Shown here: piece by piece, positions 53,348 to 61,708 of the stretch | How positions within the stretch are numbered: the stretch's first letter is position 1 | How the letters are laid out: the number at the start of each line of letters is the position of its first letter | Assembly (NCBI GenBank): GCA_016711225.1 | Contig: JADJTK010000006.1 | Span: forward strand, 62,001-126,000 | From: Opitutaceae bacterium | GTDB lineage: Bacteria > Verrucomicrobiota > Verrucomicrobiia > Opitutales > Opitutaceae | Length of the DNA: 64,000 nucleotides | Direction of reading: 5' to 3' | Translations under genes and position numbers: made by a program | Notes under the pieces: model-generated | Told to the model about the DNA's origin: nothing | What the model saw: only the letters and a program-made list of their open reading frames with translations | Databases searched by the model: none

Positions 53348-53857
53348 ATGCCACCGATCGTTCGCCGTCTGCTCGCGCTGGCCCTGTTGGGCTCGCTCAG
53401 CGCCTGCTCCCACTACCAACTCGGCACGCCGGCCGCCCTGGCGTTCTCGAGCGTCTTCGTGGCGCCCGCCGCCAACGCCTCCTTCGCCCCGCAGGCCGGC
53501 CCGCTGGTTACCGACCGGGTGCGCACCGCCCTCGCCCGCGACGGCCGCCTGACCTTGGCCGCCTCCGCCACAGAGGCCGGAGCCCGCCTCCAGATCCGCT
53601 TGGTGCGCTTCGACCGCGAAGTGCTCGCCGCCAACCACGAAGACACCGCCCTCGCCCGCAAGTTTGGCGCCACCCTCACGGCGGAGATCACCCTCATCGA
53701 TCGGGCCGGCAAGATCCTCCTCGACCGCCGGGTGGTGAAGGCCACCCGCGACGTCTTTATCGACAGCGGACTCCAGCCCACCGAATACCAGACGATGCAG
53801 TTGCTGGCCGACGCCCTCGCCACCGAGATCGCGCACGCCGTGCTCGACACTTGGTAA
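53348..53857 (+). CDS. lptE: LptE-like LPS-assembly lipoprotein
   Basis: 169 residues with the lipobox LGSLSAC giving a lipid-modified Cys near residue 20. The mature protein has a mixed alpha/beta pattern (SSVFVAPAANASFAPQAGPL, RTALARDGRLTLAASATEAG, ARLQIRLVRFDREVLAANHE). It ends in a helix (TEYQTMQLLADALATEIAHA), as in the LptE/RlpB family that plugs the LptD barrel. The family is weakly conserved, so the call rests on size, lipobox, fold pattern and the adjacent bamD. It follows bamD by 37 bp and precedes rpe by 23 bp. Confidence 0.7.
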   Translation: MPPIVRRLLALALLGSLSACSHYQLGTPAALAFSSVFVAPAANASFAPQAGPLVTDRVRTALARDGRLTLAASATEAGARLQIRLVRFDREVLAANHEDTALARKFGATLTAEITLIDRAGKILLDRRVVKATRDVFIDSGLQPTEYQTMQLLADALATEIAHAVLDTW

Positions 53858-53880
53858 CGCCGGCATCGCCCTCCTGCTCC

Positions 53881-54531
53881 ATGCCCGCCCCCTTGCTCGC
53901 GCCCTCCCTGCTGGCCGGCGATCACGCCAACCTCGCCGGCAGCGCCGCCGAGGCCGCCGCCGCCGGCGTGCAGTGGCTGCATCTCGACATCATGGACGGG
54001 CATTTCGTGCCCAACCTCACGTTCGGCCCCGGCACCGCCGCCGCCCTGCGCAAGCATACCGACCTTTTCCTAGATACGCACCTGATGCTCGACAACCCCG
54101 GTGATTACGTGGAGCCCTTCGCCCGCGCCGGTAGCGACCTGATCAGCATCCACATCGAACCCGCCTACGACCACGCCGCCGTGCTCGCGCGCATCCGGGC
54201 GTTGGGGAAACAGAACGGCATCGTGTTCAACCCCGGCACGCCGGCGGCCGCCGTCGAGCACCTGCTGGGGAAGGTCGACCTCGTTCTGCTCATGACGGTG
54301 CAGCCCGGTTTCGGCGGTCAGTCCTTCCGCCACGACGTGCTGCCCAAGGTCGAGCAGATCGCCCGTTGGCGCCGCGAGCGTAATCTCTCCTTCCGTATTG
54401 AGATCGATGGTGGCGTGGACGCGCAGACTGCGCCGCTCTGCCTCGGGGCCGGTGCTGACACTCTGGTGGCCGGCACCGCCTTCTATCGGGCGGCTGATCG
54501 CGTCGCTTTCCGCCGTTCGATCGAAGGCTGA
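53881..54531 (+). CDS. rpe: Ribulose-phosphate 3-epimerase
   Basis: Interconverts ribulose-5-phosphate and xylulose-5-phosphate in the pentose phosphate pathway. 216 residues, a TIM barrel. Typical strands are LLAPSLLAGDHANLA, WLHLDIMDGHFVPNLTFGP with its metal-binding His/Asp, FLDTHLMLDNPG, VLLMTVQPGFGGQSF and IEIDGGVDAQTAPL. GADTLVAGTAFY holds the phosphate near the end. The start ATG at 53881 is 23 bp after lptE, the last gene of the + strand run. Confidence 0.95.
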   Translation: MPAPLLAPSLLAGDHANLAGSAAEAAAAGVQWLHLDIMDGHFVPNLTFGPGTAAALRKHTDLFLDTHLMLDNPGDYVEPFARAGSDLISIHIEPAYDHAAVLARIRALGKQNGIVFNPGTPAAAVEHLLGKVDLVLLMTVQPGFGGQSFRHDVLPKVEQIARWRRERNLSFRIEIDGGVDAQTAPLCLGAGADTLVAGTAFYRAADRVAFRRSIEG

Positions 54532-54544
54532 AGACCGTTCTCCT

Positions 54545-54613
54545 GTAGGCCATGGCGCCGACGTGGCCTATTCGCTACCGCGACGCACAGGCTAGGCCAC
54601 GGCCCTAGCCTAC
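54545..54613. repeat. Paired inverted REP-like elements (REPIN-like)
   Basis: A class A-like element at 54545-54568 (GTAGGCCATGGCGCCGACG then TGGCC) faces a second, inverted copy at 54590-54613 (on the minus strand GTAGGCTAGGGCCGTGGCC). The 21 bp between them are unpaired. Together they form one long hairpin after rpe. Two inverted REP copies close together are what is called a REPIN. It may also act as the rpe transcript end. Confidence 0.65.
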
Positions 54614-54683
54614 AAATCATCACTGGCCTGGAATCGCCATTCCTCCTTTCCCTCGCCGGGCCCGCTGCTAGCGTGCCGCCACC

Positions 54684-55208
54684 ATGGAACACTACGACTT
54701 CCACAAGGAGTTCCGCGCCCTCTACGATAAGGCCGCCAAACAGTACGCGGCCGGCAAACGCGAGGCCGCCGCCCTTTTCTCCAAGCACGAGCTGGCCTTC
54801 CTGATCTCCATCGGCTCCCGCGCCCAGGATCTCTACGACTACGCCGAAGACGCCAGCAACTACGGCGAGCCCGACTTCGAGACCGCCCTGCTCGTGCAGT
54901 CCGTGCGCCGCAGCTACTTCCAGCTGGTGCAGAAGAGCGAGCCTTCGAAGGTAATCGTCGACGAGTCCACTCTGCCGGCCAAGACCGAGGCGGTGCGAGG
55001 GATCGAGTGGCTGCCCCGCCTGATTCCCAAGGCTCGCGCCAAGCTGCGCGGCGAATTGCCGGCCACGCTCATGTACGGCTGCGGCGGCGACCGTCGTTTT
55101 TTTAAACAGCACGACATCCATCCCGCGGAGTTCCTGCAGGTCGTCTGGCAGGCGGGCGACAACGACAAGGCCATCGTCGACTGGGTCGCCCGTCGCGCGA
55201 AGCTCTGA
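54684..55208 (+). CDS. DUF5069-like protein
   Basis: 174 residues. The N-terminal half is helical (HYDFHKEFRALYDKAAKQYA). The C-terminal half carries the conserved pattern LPRLIPKARAKLRGELP, then TLMYGCGGDRRFFKQHDIHP and AEFLQVVWQAGDNDKAIVDW. This fits my memory of DUF5069 proteins, small soluble proteins of unknown function common in Verrucomicrobiota. There is no signal peptide. It is alone on its strand between rpe (153 bp away) and the two-component operon, which converges on it. Confidence 0.6.
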   Translation: MEHYDFHKEFRALYDKAAKQYAAGKREAAALFSKHELAFLISIGSRAQDLYDYAEDASNYGEPDFETALLVQSVRRSYFQLVQKSEPSKVIVDESTLPAKTEAVRGIEWLPRLIPKARAKLRGELPATLMYGCGGDRRFFKQHDIHPAEFLQVVWQAGDNDKAIVDWVARRAKL

Positions 55209-55230
55209 GCGCGGCGGCTTCATCCTGCTC

Positions 55231-55325
55231 GTAGCGAAGCTCGCAAGAGCTTCGTCCTCCGTCCGCGGCCCGGGATCGCCACTGCGCACGCGGCATTCCG
55301 CGTTCCGCAATCGCCATTCCGCAAT
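55231..55325. repeat. Class B-like palindrome and TTCCGC words
   Basis: GTAGCGAAGCTC-GCAA-GAGCTTCG at 55231-55254 is a perfect 8-bp stem-loop that keeps the frame of class B (GTAGCGA..TCGC..AGA..TCG) while the inner bases differ and pair anew. It is followed at about 55295-55325 by CATTCCGCGTTCCGC-type words. It lies in the space between two convergent genes and may serve as their shared transcript end. Confidence 0.65.
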
Positions 55326-55333
55326 CAAGAGCC

Positions 55334-56039
55334 CTACCCCACGTATTGGTAGCCCACGCCGTGCACGGTCTTGATGAGCTTGCCTGCGCCGTCATCGCCC
55401 ACCTTCTTGCGCACCTGGGCGACGTGCTGGTCGAGCGTACGGGTTGTCCCCAGATAGTCGATCCCCCACACCTCGTTGAGCAACTGGTCGCGGGAGAGCA
55501 CCTCGCCCTTCCGCCCGGCAAAAACCTCCAACAACTTGAGCTCGCGCGCCGTCAGCTCTGTGCTGCTCTTCCCTCGCGTCGCGGTAAAACGCTTCCGGTC
55601 GATCAACGCCTCGCCCACGTAGAAGGTGTCGGGCACTGCCGTGGGCGCCGGCGCGGCCTGCTGCTCCAGGCGGCGAAAGGCGGCGTGCACGCGCGCCAAC
55701 ACCTCGCGCAGCCCGAAAGGCTTGGTCACATAGTCGTCCGCCCCGAGCTCCAGCCCGAGCACCTTGTCGATCTCCTCGCCCTTGGCGGTGAGCATGATCA
55801 CCGGCACGCGCCGGTCCTGCTCGCGGATCTTGCGGCACACGTCGTAACCACTGAGCACCGGCAGCATCAGGTCGAGCAGCACCAGGTCGTAGGCGCCCGC
55901 GGCGAAGAGCCGCACCGCCTGCCCGCCGTCGGGCGCGGTGACGACGGCGTGGCCGTCGGCCTCGATCGCCTTCCTGCAACGCCTCCCGGATGGAGGGATC
56001 GTCTTCCACGATGAGAACTTTGCGCTGATGGGTGGTCAT
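55334..56039 (-). CDS. OmpR/PhoB-type response regulator, one frameshift
   Basis: Two-component response regulator of about 234 residues. The receiver domain begins MTTHQRKVLIVEDDPSIREA. The phosphoacceptor Asp lies in YDLVLLDLMLPVLSGYDVCR and the Lys in TAKGEEIDKVLGLELGADDY. The winged-helix output domain is complete (ELTARELKLLEVFAGRKGEV, TRTLDQHVAQVRKKVGDDGA, KTVHGVGYQYV). The frame changes near 55974 (one C too many in a short run), after the first 21 codons. Repairing it gives QKAIEADGHAVVTAPDG across the join. It follows the kinase gene on the same strand by 149 bp, and these two form a system. Confidence 0.88.
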
Positions 56040-56188
56040 GTTGGGGTAAGCTCGGAATCGGAAATGGCCTTACTGAAAGAAGCGAAGGAAACGAGGGACA
56101 AACGACGGCACAATGCCCGCGCCTGCGCCCCCCTGTATCCGGTCGTAAGCGAGCGAGCGCGAGATCTGTATTGGGAACCCCTCCATGC

Positions 56189-57862
56189 TCACAAGCCCTC
56201 CGTTCCCCTTGGTCCCGGCTGTGCGATCGGCTTGGCTTGCGACGCTTCGCCCGCCAGCCGGATCTCGAAAACCGCCCCGCGCTCGGCGGGCAAGCTCACC
56301 AGGTCGCCGCCGGTCTGGCGCAGCAGGCCGCGGGCAATGCTCAGCCCGAGGCCCACGCCGGGGTCCTTGGTGGTGACCGTTTGACCGCCCTGCACGAAGG
56401 GCTCGAACAACCGGTCGCGGATGGCGCGGGGAATACCCGGCCCGCTGTCCGCCACCCGAATACGAATGCCGTCGGTGCCCGCGGTCACCTCAAGGCGCAC
56501 CACCCCGCTGCCGCGGGCGTATTTACCGGCGTTGTCCAGGAGGTTGATCAGCGCCTGCTTGAGCGCCGAGGCCTCGCCGTGCGCGATCACCGGCGCGGCC
56601 GGTAGGGCCAACTCGGTGCACAGGCCGGCGACGGCCAGCGAGAGGGCCAGCTCCTCAAGCGTCTCGCGCACGGTCGCCACCACGTCGACAGGACCGCCGG
56701 CCACCTTGTTGCCGCCCTTGGCCAGGGCGTTGAAGGCGAGCAGCCGCTCGATGAGCCCGCCCAGACGCTGGCTCTCTCGGCTGATCGTACCAGCGAACTT
56801 GAGACGTTTGGCCTCGGGCAGTCCCGGCTCGGCCAGCAGATCGGCGAACATCCGGATCGAGGTCAGCGGGGTGCGCAGCTCGTGGGAGACCTGCGCGACA
56901 AACGAGATCTTGCGCTCGGCCTCGCGCGAACGCCCCCGGGAGTGGACGGTGAGCAACGCACCACCGCCGAGGAAAAGCCCGAGCAACAACGCGCCCACCA
57001 GCCCGACCAACCGTGCATCGCCGGCTTTCGTACGCAGGGCCTCGCCGGGTGCCACGACCAGCCGGTAGGCCGGCAGCCCGGCCCCCACCTGCCCCTGGTC
57101 CGGCCCGCGATTGGCCCACGGCTCCAGGACCACGCGGGCCTTACCGCCAACTGCCAGGTCCGCGCGCAGGCGATTGACGAGCGGCACGCTGTCGACAAAG
57201 CAGCCGCGGATCGGCGCGTCGGGGCCCGGCTGGTACCAGAAGGCCCACGGAGCCGCCGGATCGGTCAGGTTGCCGGCCCAGCCGGCCCACGGATCAACCA
57301 GGAGACCAGCCTGCGCGGCCAGGTCGAGGTTCTCCTGCTGATAGCCGAGCGTTGTCTCCGCGAACTGCGGGTTGCCGAGCAAAGGATACGAAGCGGTGCG
57401 GAAGCCTTCGGAAACCAACACTGGAGCGGCCCCGTTGCCGGGACGGGTGGCACGCCACTCGCGCAACCGCCGCACCAACGCCAACAATTCGGCCGCCGGC
57501 AAGGCTCCGGCGGGAACCATCAGCCCCTCCCCACCCCGCTGCGGGTCCCAGAGGAAGGTCCCCACCACGATCTCATTCGTCTCGTCCCAGCGCCGCAGCG
57601 CGCGTTCCAGCCCGTCGACGTGGAAGCCCGCCAACTCCGTCACCGTGGTGCGGCGTACCTCCTCGGCATAACGCGATACCAAATCGACGGCACGGGCGCG
57701 CTCCTGCGCCACCGCCGCGGCAGTCTGGGCGGCGATCTCATCGCGCGCCGTAGCGTACAGTCGGTGAAAAACCAGGGCGACTGCACATGCGGCGACGGCC
57801 AAGACCACCCACAACAGCCAGAAACGGTGACGCAGGAACGTTCGCATGGGCCAGTCGCTCAC
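56189..57862 (-). CDS. Membrane sensor histidine kinase
   Basis: 557 residues. One membrane helix near the start (FWLLWVVLAVAACAVALVF) leads into a periplasmic sensor part of about 270 residues with no known domain. A second membrane helix (LVGALLLGLFLGGGALLTV) and the catalytic part follow. The phospho-His is in FVAQVSHELRTPLTSIRMFA. The HATPase boxes are ALINLLDNAGKYARG (N box), VADSGPGIP (G1) and DPGVGLGLSIARGLL (G2). It overlaps the vWA gene by a GTGA junction, so translation is probably coupled. The start at 57862 (GTG) keeps this overlap; the ATG at 57847 is an alternative. The signal sensed is unknown. Confidence 0.9.
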   Translation of the reverse strand: MSDWPMRTFLRHRFWLLWVVLAVAACAVALVFHRLYATARDEIAAQTAAAVAQERARAVDLVSRYAEEVRRTTVTELAGFHVDGLERALRRWDETNEIVVGTFLWDPQRGGEGLMVPAGALPAAELLALVRRLREWRATRPGNGAAPVLVSEGFRTASYPLLGNPQFAETTLGYQQENLDLAAQAGLLVDPWAGWAGNLTDPAAPWAFWYQPGPDAPIRGCFVDSVPLVNRLRADLAVGGKARVVLEPWANRGPDQGQVGAGLPAYRLVVAPGEALRTKAGDARLVGLVGALLLGLFLGGGALLTVHSRGRSREAERKISFVAQVSHELRTPLTSIRMFADLLAEPGLPEAKRLKFAGTISRESQRLGGLIERLLAFNALAKGGNKVAGGPVDVVATVRETLEELALSLAVAGLCTELALPAAPVIAHGEASALKQALINLLDNAGKYARGSGVVRLEVTAGTDGIRIRVADSGPGIPRAIRDRLFEPFVQGGQTVTTKDPGVGLGLSIARGLLRQTGGDLVSLPAERGAVFEIRLAGEASQAKPIAQPGPRGTEGL

Positions 57863-59187
57863 TCGGCCGTTGGTTCCTTGGTAGGGCTCTCGAACTGGTT
57901 GAACAGCCCCGAACGGAGAATCTTGCGGTCGAGCTGATTGAGGCCGCGCGCCTGCACCTCGGCCAGATACGCCTCCAGCTGACGGATCTGCTCGGCAATC
58001 TGCGCGTCCTCGAGATCGTAGTTCATCGCGTGGGCATTCTCGCGTGCCTTGCGCAGCGCCCGCAGCGCCCGGCGGAAATCACCCTTGTCGAGCTGCTCGA
58101 TGGCCTTCTGCATGCCCTCGCTGATCATCGCCCCGACAGCCGCCCGCATGACTCCGGCATTCACCGACTTGCGCACCACCCAGGTGTCGCTCTCGAAGTA
58201 CGCCGACAACTTGCGGGCCACCTCGTGGCTCTGGCCGGTAGCGGTATCCTTCCACTGAAGCGTGACCGTCGCAATCTCGGTCGAGTCGCGCCGGGGCTCA
58301 AACTTGCCCCCCGCCAGGACGTCCACCGCCTGCCCGGCAAACAGGACGGGGAAGCGAAAGGTCACGACTCGGTCTTCGATCGCCGCCGGTTCCCAGCCGG
58401 CCGACTCCACCTCGCGGGCATTGTGACCAAACTCCAAACGCAGGACGACCTCCCGCGCCACCGGTTGGCGCAACGGCGCCAGTTCCGACTGCAGCACCTC
58501 GCCCAGCTTCGCCCCGTCCGGGAGGTAGCGGAAGCGGCCGTTGCCGATGCGCGCCAGATCGGCCAGCAAGTCCTCCCCAAAATCATCGCCCAAGCCGAAG
58601 GTCGAAAGCGAGAAACCCTCGCGGGCAAACAGCTCGGCCAAGCGCGCGAAATCGTCGTGCTCGCGCGGACCCTTCGTGGCTGGCCCGTCGGTGACCAGCA
58701 CCAGGTGATTGAGCGCGCAAGACGAGGCGTAGCGCCGCAACTGGGCCGCGCCTTGGTTGAGGGCGTCGTAGAGCGCCGCGCCCCCGGCCGGTTCGATGCG
58801 CGCCAGCAGGTCGTCGACGGCCCCGATCTGATCCCGGCGCTGGGCCGGCAGCAGCGTCTCCACCTCGGAGCCGAAGAGCACCAGCGACACCACGTCGCTA
58901 GCCTCCAGTGACGCCAGGGCGGCCGACACCGCCTGACGCAGCGCCTGCATTCGCTCGCCCGCCATCGACCCCGAACGATCGAGCACAAAGGCGATGTTGC
59001 GCACACCGCCGCCCGCCGCCGCAGGGCCGCCCGCCGCCAGGACTTTCGCCTGGATGTAAGCCGAAGCCCGGGTCTCGGCATAATAGACGCCCCGGTCGGT
59101 CGCCGCCTCAAGGGTGAGCGCCGGCTGGGCACGCAGCGCACCGAGGGCGGCCATCGTCAGCAGGAAGTGGAGAAACACGCAGCGCAT
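57859..59187 (-). CDS. Exported von Willebrand factor A domain protein
   Basis: 442 residues with a signal peptide (MRCVFLHFLLTMAALGALRA). The vWA domain has a full MIDAS site: DRSGSMAGERM (DxSxS), the Thr/Asp region TDGPATKGP, and Asp residues after FGLGDDFGEDL. The C-terminal half has a helical tail (MQKAIEQLDKGDFRRALRAL) and ends ESPTKEPTAE. It is the first gene of a three-gene operon, vWA then histidine kinase then response regulator, and it overlaps the kinase. A vWA protein in front of a sensor suggests it binds the ligand or metal-dependent partner that the kinase senses. That link is inference. Confidence 0.82.
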   Translation of the reverse strand: MRCVFLHFLLTMAALGALRAQPALTLEAATDRGVYYAETRASAYIQAKVLAAGGPAAAGGGVRNIAFVLDRSGSMAGERMQALRQAVSAALASLEASDVVSLVLFGSEVETLLPAQRRDQIGAVDDLLARIEPAGGAALYDALNQGAAQLRRYASSCALNHLVLVTDGPATKGPREHDDFARLAELFAREGFSLSTFGLGDDFGEDLLADLARIGNGRFRYLPDGAKLGEVLQSELAPLRQPVAREVVLRLEFGHNAREVESAGWEPAAIEDRVVTFRFPVLFAGQAVDVLAGGKFEPRRDSTEIATVTLQWKDTATGQSHEVARKLSAYFESDTWVVRKSVNAGVMRAAVGAMISEGMQKAIEQLDKGDFRRALRALRKARENAHAMNYDLEDAQIAEQIRQLEAYLAEVQARGLNQLDRKILRSGLFNQFESPTKEPTAE

Positions 59188-59391
59188 GCAGGGAGGAGCG
59201 TACACCAAAGACGGGGGCAATGCGTCATGGCAGCGTAAAACTTTGTCAACAGGATGTCAGGTGCGCGGAAAAGCGGCCGTTGCCCGGCGTGAGAATGCGC
59301 CTGCCTGGGGGTGCCCCCCGGTTTCTGGGAAGAAGACGACCCAGCGGGCTCAAGAAACCCCGCCCCCGGCCGTTCTTTGCCTATCGGCCCG

Positions 59392-60012
59392 ATGAGTATG
59401 AGCAGCCACTTCCGCTCCGCGTTCGCCCTCGCCCTCGGCCTAGCCGCCGCGCTGCCCACCTGCATCGCGATCGAGGCCCCCGCCCCATACCGCACAACGC
59501 TGCCCGCGCTGGCCTCCGCCCGCAGCGGTGCCGCCGGCTACGCCGACGTGTACGTGGAGACCAATGCCTACGGCTACGTCACCCATGCCGAAGTCAAGGC
59601 CACCTCGCACCCGGAGCTGGGCGAGGCCTGCGTGGCGGCCATCCTCGAGTGGCGGTATTCGCCGGCCCGCGAAAACGGCCAGCCCGTCCCCGCGCAATTC
59701 ATCCAGCCCTTCCATTTTGAAAACGGCCGGGCAGTGCCCACCCCGAAGGCCAAGGCCGACCAGCGTCCCGCCGCCCGCCACACCCCCCGGCCCGAACTGC
59801 CGGCCGAGCTGCGCAATGTCCCCGGCTGCGTGACGGTGCTCTTCGACGTCGATGCCGAGGGCCGCGTGCGTTCCGTCGCCGCGCAGGACGTCTCGCTCCC
59901 GGCCCTTGAGGCGCCCACCCTCGCCGCGGCCAAGGAGTGGACCTTCCGCCCGGCCCGCAAGCGCGGCCAGCCCACCCCGGCCAAGGTCGCCGTATCCTTT
60001 GTGTTCAAATAG
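59392..60012 (+). CDS. Exported protein with two TonB C-terminal-like domains
   Basis: 206 residues with a signal peptide (SAFALALGLAAALPTCIA). Two TonB C-terminal-like beta modules follow: GAAGYADVYVETNAYGYVTH to ILEWRYSPARENGQPVPAQF, and NVPGCVTVLFDVDAEGRVRS to AAKEWTFRPARKRGQPTPAK. Each ends in the W-x-F/Y-x-P-A motif of TonB-type domains. There is no membrane anchor or Pro-rich spacer, so it is not an ordinary TonB. Such double-domain proteins could bind TonB-box peptides without energising a receptor. The gap 59188-59391 upstream shows no gene. Confidence 0.7.
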   Translation: MSMSSHFRSAFALALGLAAALPTCIAIEAPAPYRTTLPALASARSGAAGYADVYVETNAYGYVTHAEVKATSHPELGEACVAAILEWRYSPARENGQPVPAQFIQPFHFENGRAVPTPKAKADQRPAARHTPRPELPAELRNVPGCVTVLFDVDAEGRVRSVAAQDVSLPALEAPTLAAAKEWTFRPARKRGQPTPAKVAVSFVFK

Positions 60013-60206
60013 CAAATGCGCGCGAGATCGGGCGCTGGCGCGGAGAGGAAACGGCTCGAGGTAGTCCATCCCTCCATGGAACCGTCAAGCGCCGCAGGGA
60101 GGAAGCACCTCCCGGTGAGCCACGCAGATTCAGCCTACCGCTGCCGCTTCGCCCGACCCAGTGAGCGCGAGCGGGTGGCGAGGCACCGATGCCCCTCGTC
60201 CTCGCC

Positions 60207-61460
60207 TTAAGCGGGGCGCGCAAGCTGCTCGAGCCGCCGCTCGAACTCCTCCAGCACAGAGGTGCGCCGATACTGGCTGACCCATTCCACCCCGCGCCGG
60301 CCCCATTCCGCCAGTGCCTCCGGCCCCGCTTGGATCATCGCCCGGGCCGCCGCCGCCACGGCCGCCGGATCGTCGGGCGGGGCCACCAGGCCAAAACCGC
60401 CCTCGCGCACTGCGTGGGCCAGCTCGCTGTCCGCATCGGCCACGGCCAACACCGGTTTGGCCCGCCCCAGCACCGTGAGCAGTTTGCTCGGGAAAAAAAA
60501 CTGCCCAGTGCCCCGCTGCTGGGTGATCACACACACGTCGGCCGCCACCAACATCTCCACAAAGGCGTCCTCGGGCTGCAACGGCAAGAAGCGCATCGCC
60601 GCCCCGCCGCGTTGCTCCGCTTGGCGGACCAGCGCCTCCCGGCCCGCCCCGTCGCCGGCCACGATCCACTGCAGCGCAGGGGAGCCCGCCCCATCGACCG
60701 CCGCCGCCTCCACCAGCACGCCCAGCCCCTGTTTCATGCCCACATTGCCCGAATACACCAACAGCGGCCGGTCGGCCGGCAGGCGGTGGCGAGTGGTGAA
60801 ACCGGCCCGCGCCGCCGCCCGCTCCGCCGGGCCCGCCGGGCCGGGCAACACATCCCCGACCCAGTTCGGAAAAAACACCCGCCGGGCCTCGCCCACTCCC
60901 TTGGTGCGGAACGCCGCCAGCATCCCGGAAGAGATGCCCGACACCGCCGCCGCCTTGCCGTAGGCCACGCGTTCCAGCGCGTAGAGCAGTCGCGTGAACC
61001 GCCCGGGCTGCAGCATCCCCAGCCCCACCGCGGCATCGGGCTGCAGGTCCTGAACATGAAACACGTAGGGGCGGCGCCACAACCCCGCGAGCAGCCAGGC
61101 CGGCACCCCCGAGGGCAACGGAGGGGAGACCACCACCAGCACCGCCGGCCGCCGCAACGTCAGCAGCCGCAGCAGCGAGGTCGCCAGAAAACTCGTCTCG
61201 TGGAACATTCGTCGCAGCGCCGTCACCCGCGCCGGCACATAATGCCAGCACCGCCGCACCGTCACCCCACCGCGGCGCTCCGTGCGGTAGAGCCGGCCCC
61301 GATCCTGGGGCTGTTTGCGCCAGGTCGCATAATAGGGAAAACTGGTGACCATCTCCACCTCGTGCCCGCGCGCCGCCAGCCATTCGGCCAGCCCGGTGTT
61401 GAAGGGCGCGATCCCGGTGGGTTCCGGCGCATAGTTGATTCCCCAGAGGATAAGGCGCAT
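60207..61460 (-). CDS. WcaI-like glycosyltransferase (GT-B)
   Basis: 417 residues from the ATG at 61460 (MRLILWGINYAPEPTGIAPF). The N-terminal domain has the pattern GLAEWLAARGHEVEMVTSFP, as in WcaI, with VFHVQDLQPDAAVGLGML. The C-terminal domain has VYSGNVGMKQGLGVLVEAAA and QQRGTGQFFFPSKLLTVLGR for nucleotide-sugar binding. The family adds a sugar in the synthesis of extracellular polysaccharide such as colanic acid. No other polysaccharide gene is next to it, and it is divergent from the TPR gene. The preceding gap 60013-60206 has no gene. Confidence 0.88.
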   Translation of the reverse strand: MRLILWGINYAPEPTGIAPFNTGLAEWLAARGHEVEMVTSFPYYATWRKQPQDRGRLYRTERRGGVTVRRCWHYVPARVTALRRMFHETSFLATSLLRLLTLRRPAVLVVVSPPLPSGVPAWLLAGLWRRPYVFHVQDLQPDAAVGLGMLQPGRFTRLLYALERVAYGKAAAVSGISSGMLAAFRTKGVGEARRVFFPNWVGDVLPGPAGPAERAAARAGFTTRHRLPADRPLLVYSGNVGMKQGLGVLVEAAAVDGAGSPALQWIVAGDGAGREALVRQAEQRGGAAMRFLPLQPEDAFVEMLVAADVCVITQQRGTGQFFFPSKLLTVLGRAKPVLAVADADSELAHAVREGGFGLVAPPDDPAAVAAAARAMIQAGPEALAEWGRRGVEWVSQYRRTSVLEEFERRLEQLARPA

Positions 61461-61708
61461 CGAGGTGGTGGCCGGGATGAAGGCGCCCCGCGGGACGCGC
61501 GTCAACGCGGCGCTGGGCCCCGGTGCCCCACCGTTCGTATCCGGGAAAACCCGAGCCGGGCCTCCGGTTTCCCCGCGGCCGCCCCCCTTGACTTCCCCGG
61601 CCGCCGGGCAAGCTTATGCGCCCGACAACTACTCGGTCCGCCTCCGACCCTCCCGCCGGCCGCCCGCCCTGGCATCACCTGGCCGCCCAATCCGTCCCTG
61701 TCCTCCCG

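Noticed and set aside
52305..53552. Long + strand open frame over bamD and lptE
   Set aside because: It is a shadow frame with Arg/Pro/Ala-rich composition. The true genes have a signal peptide, TPRs and a lipobox.
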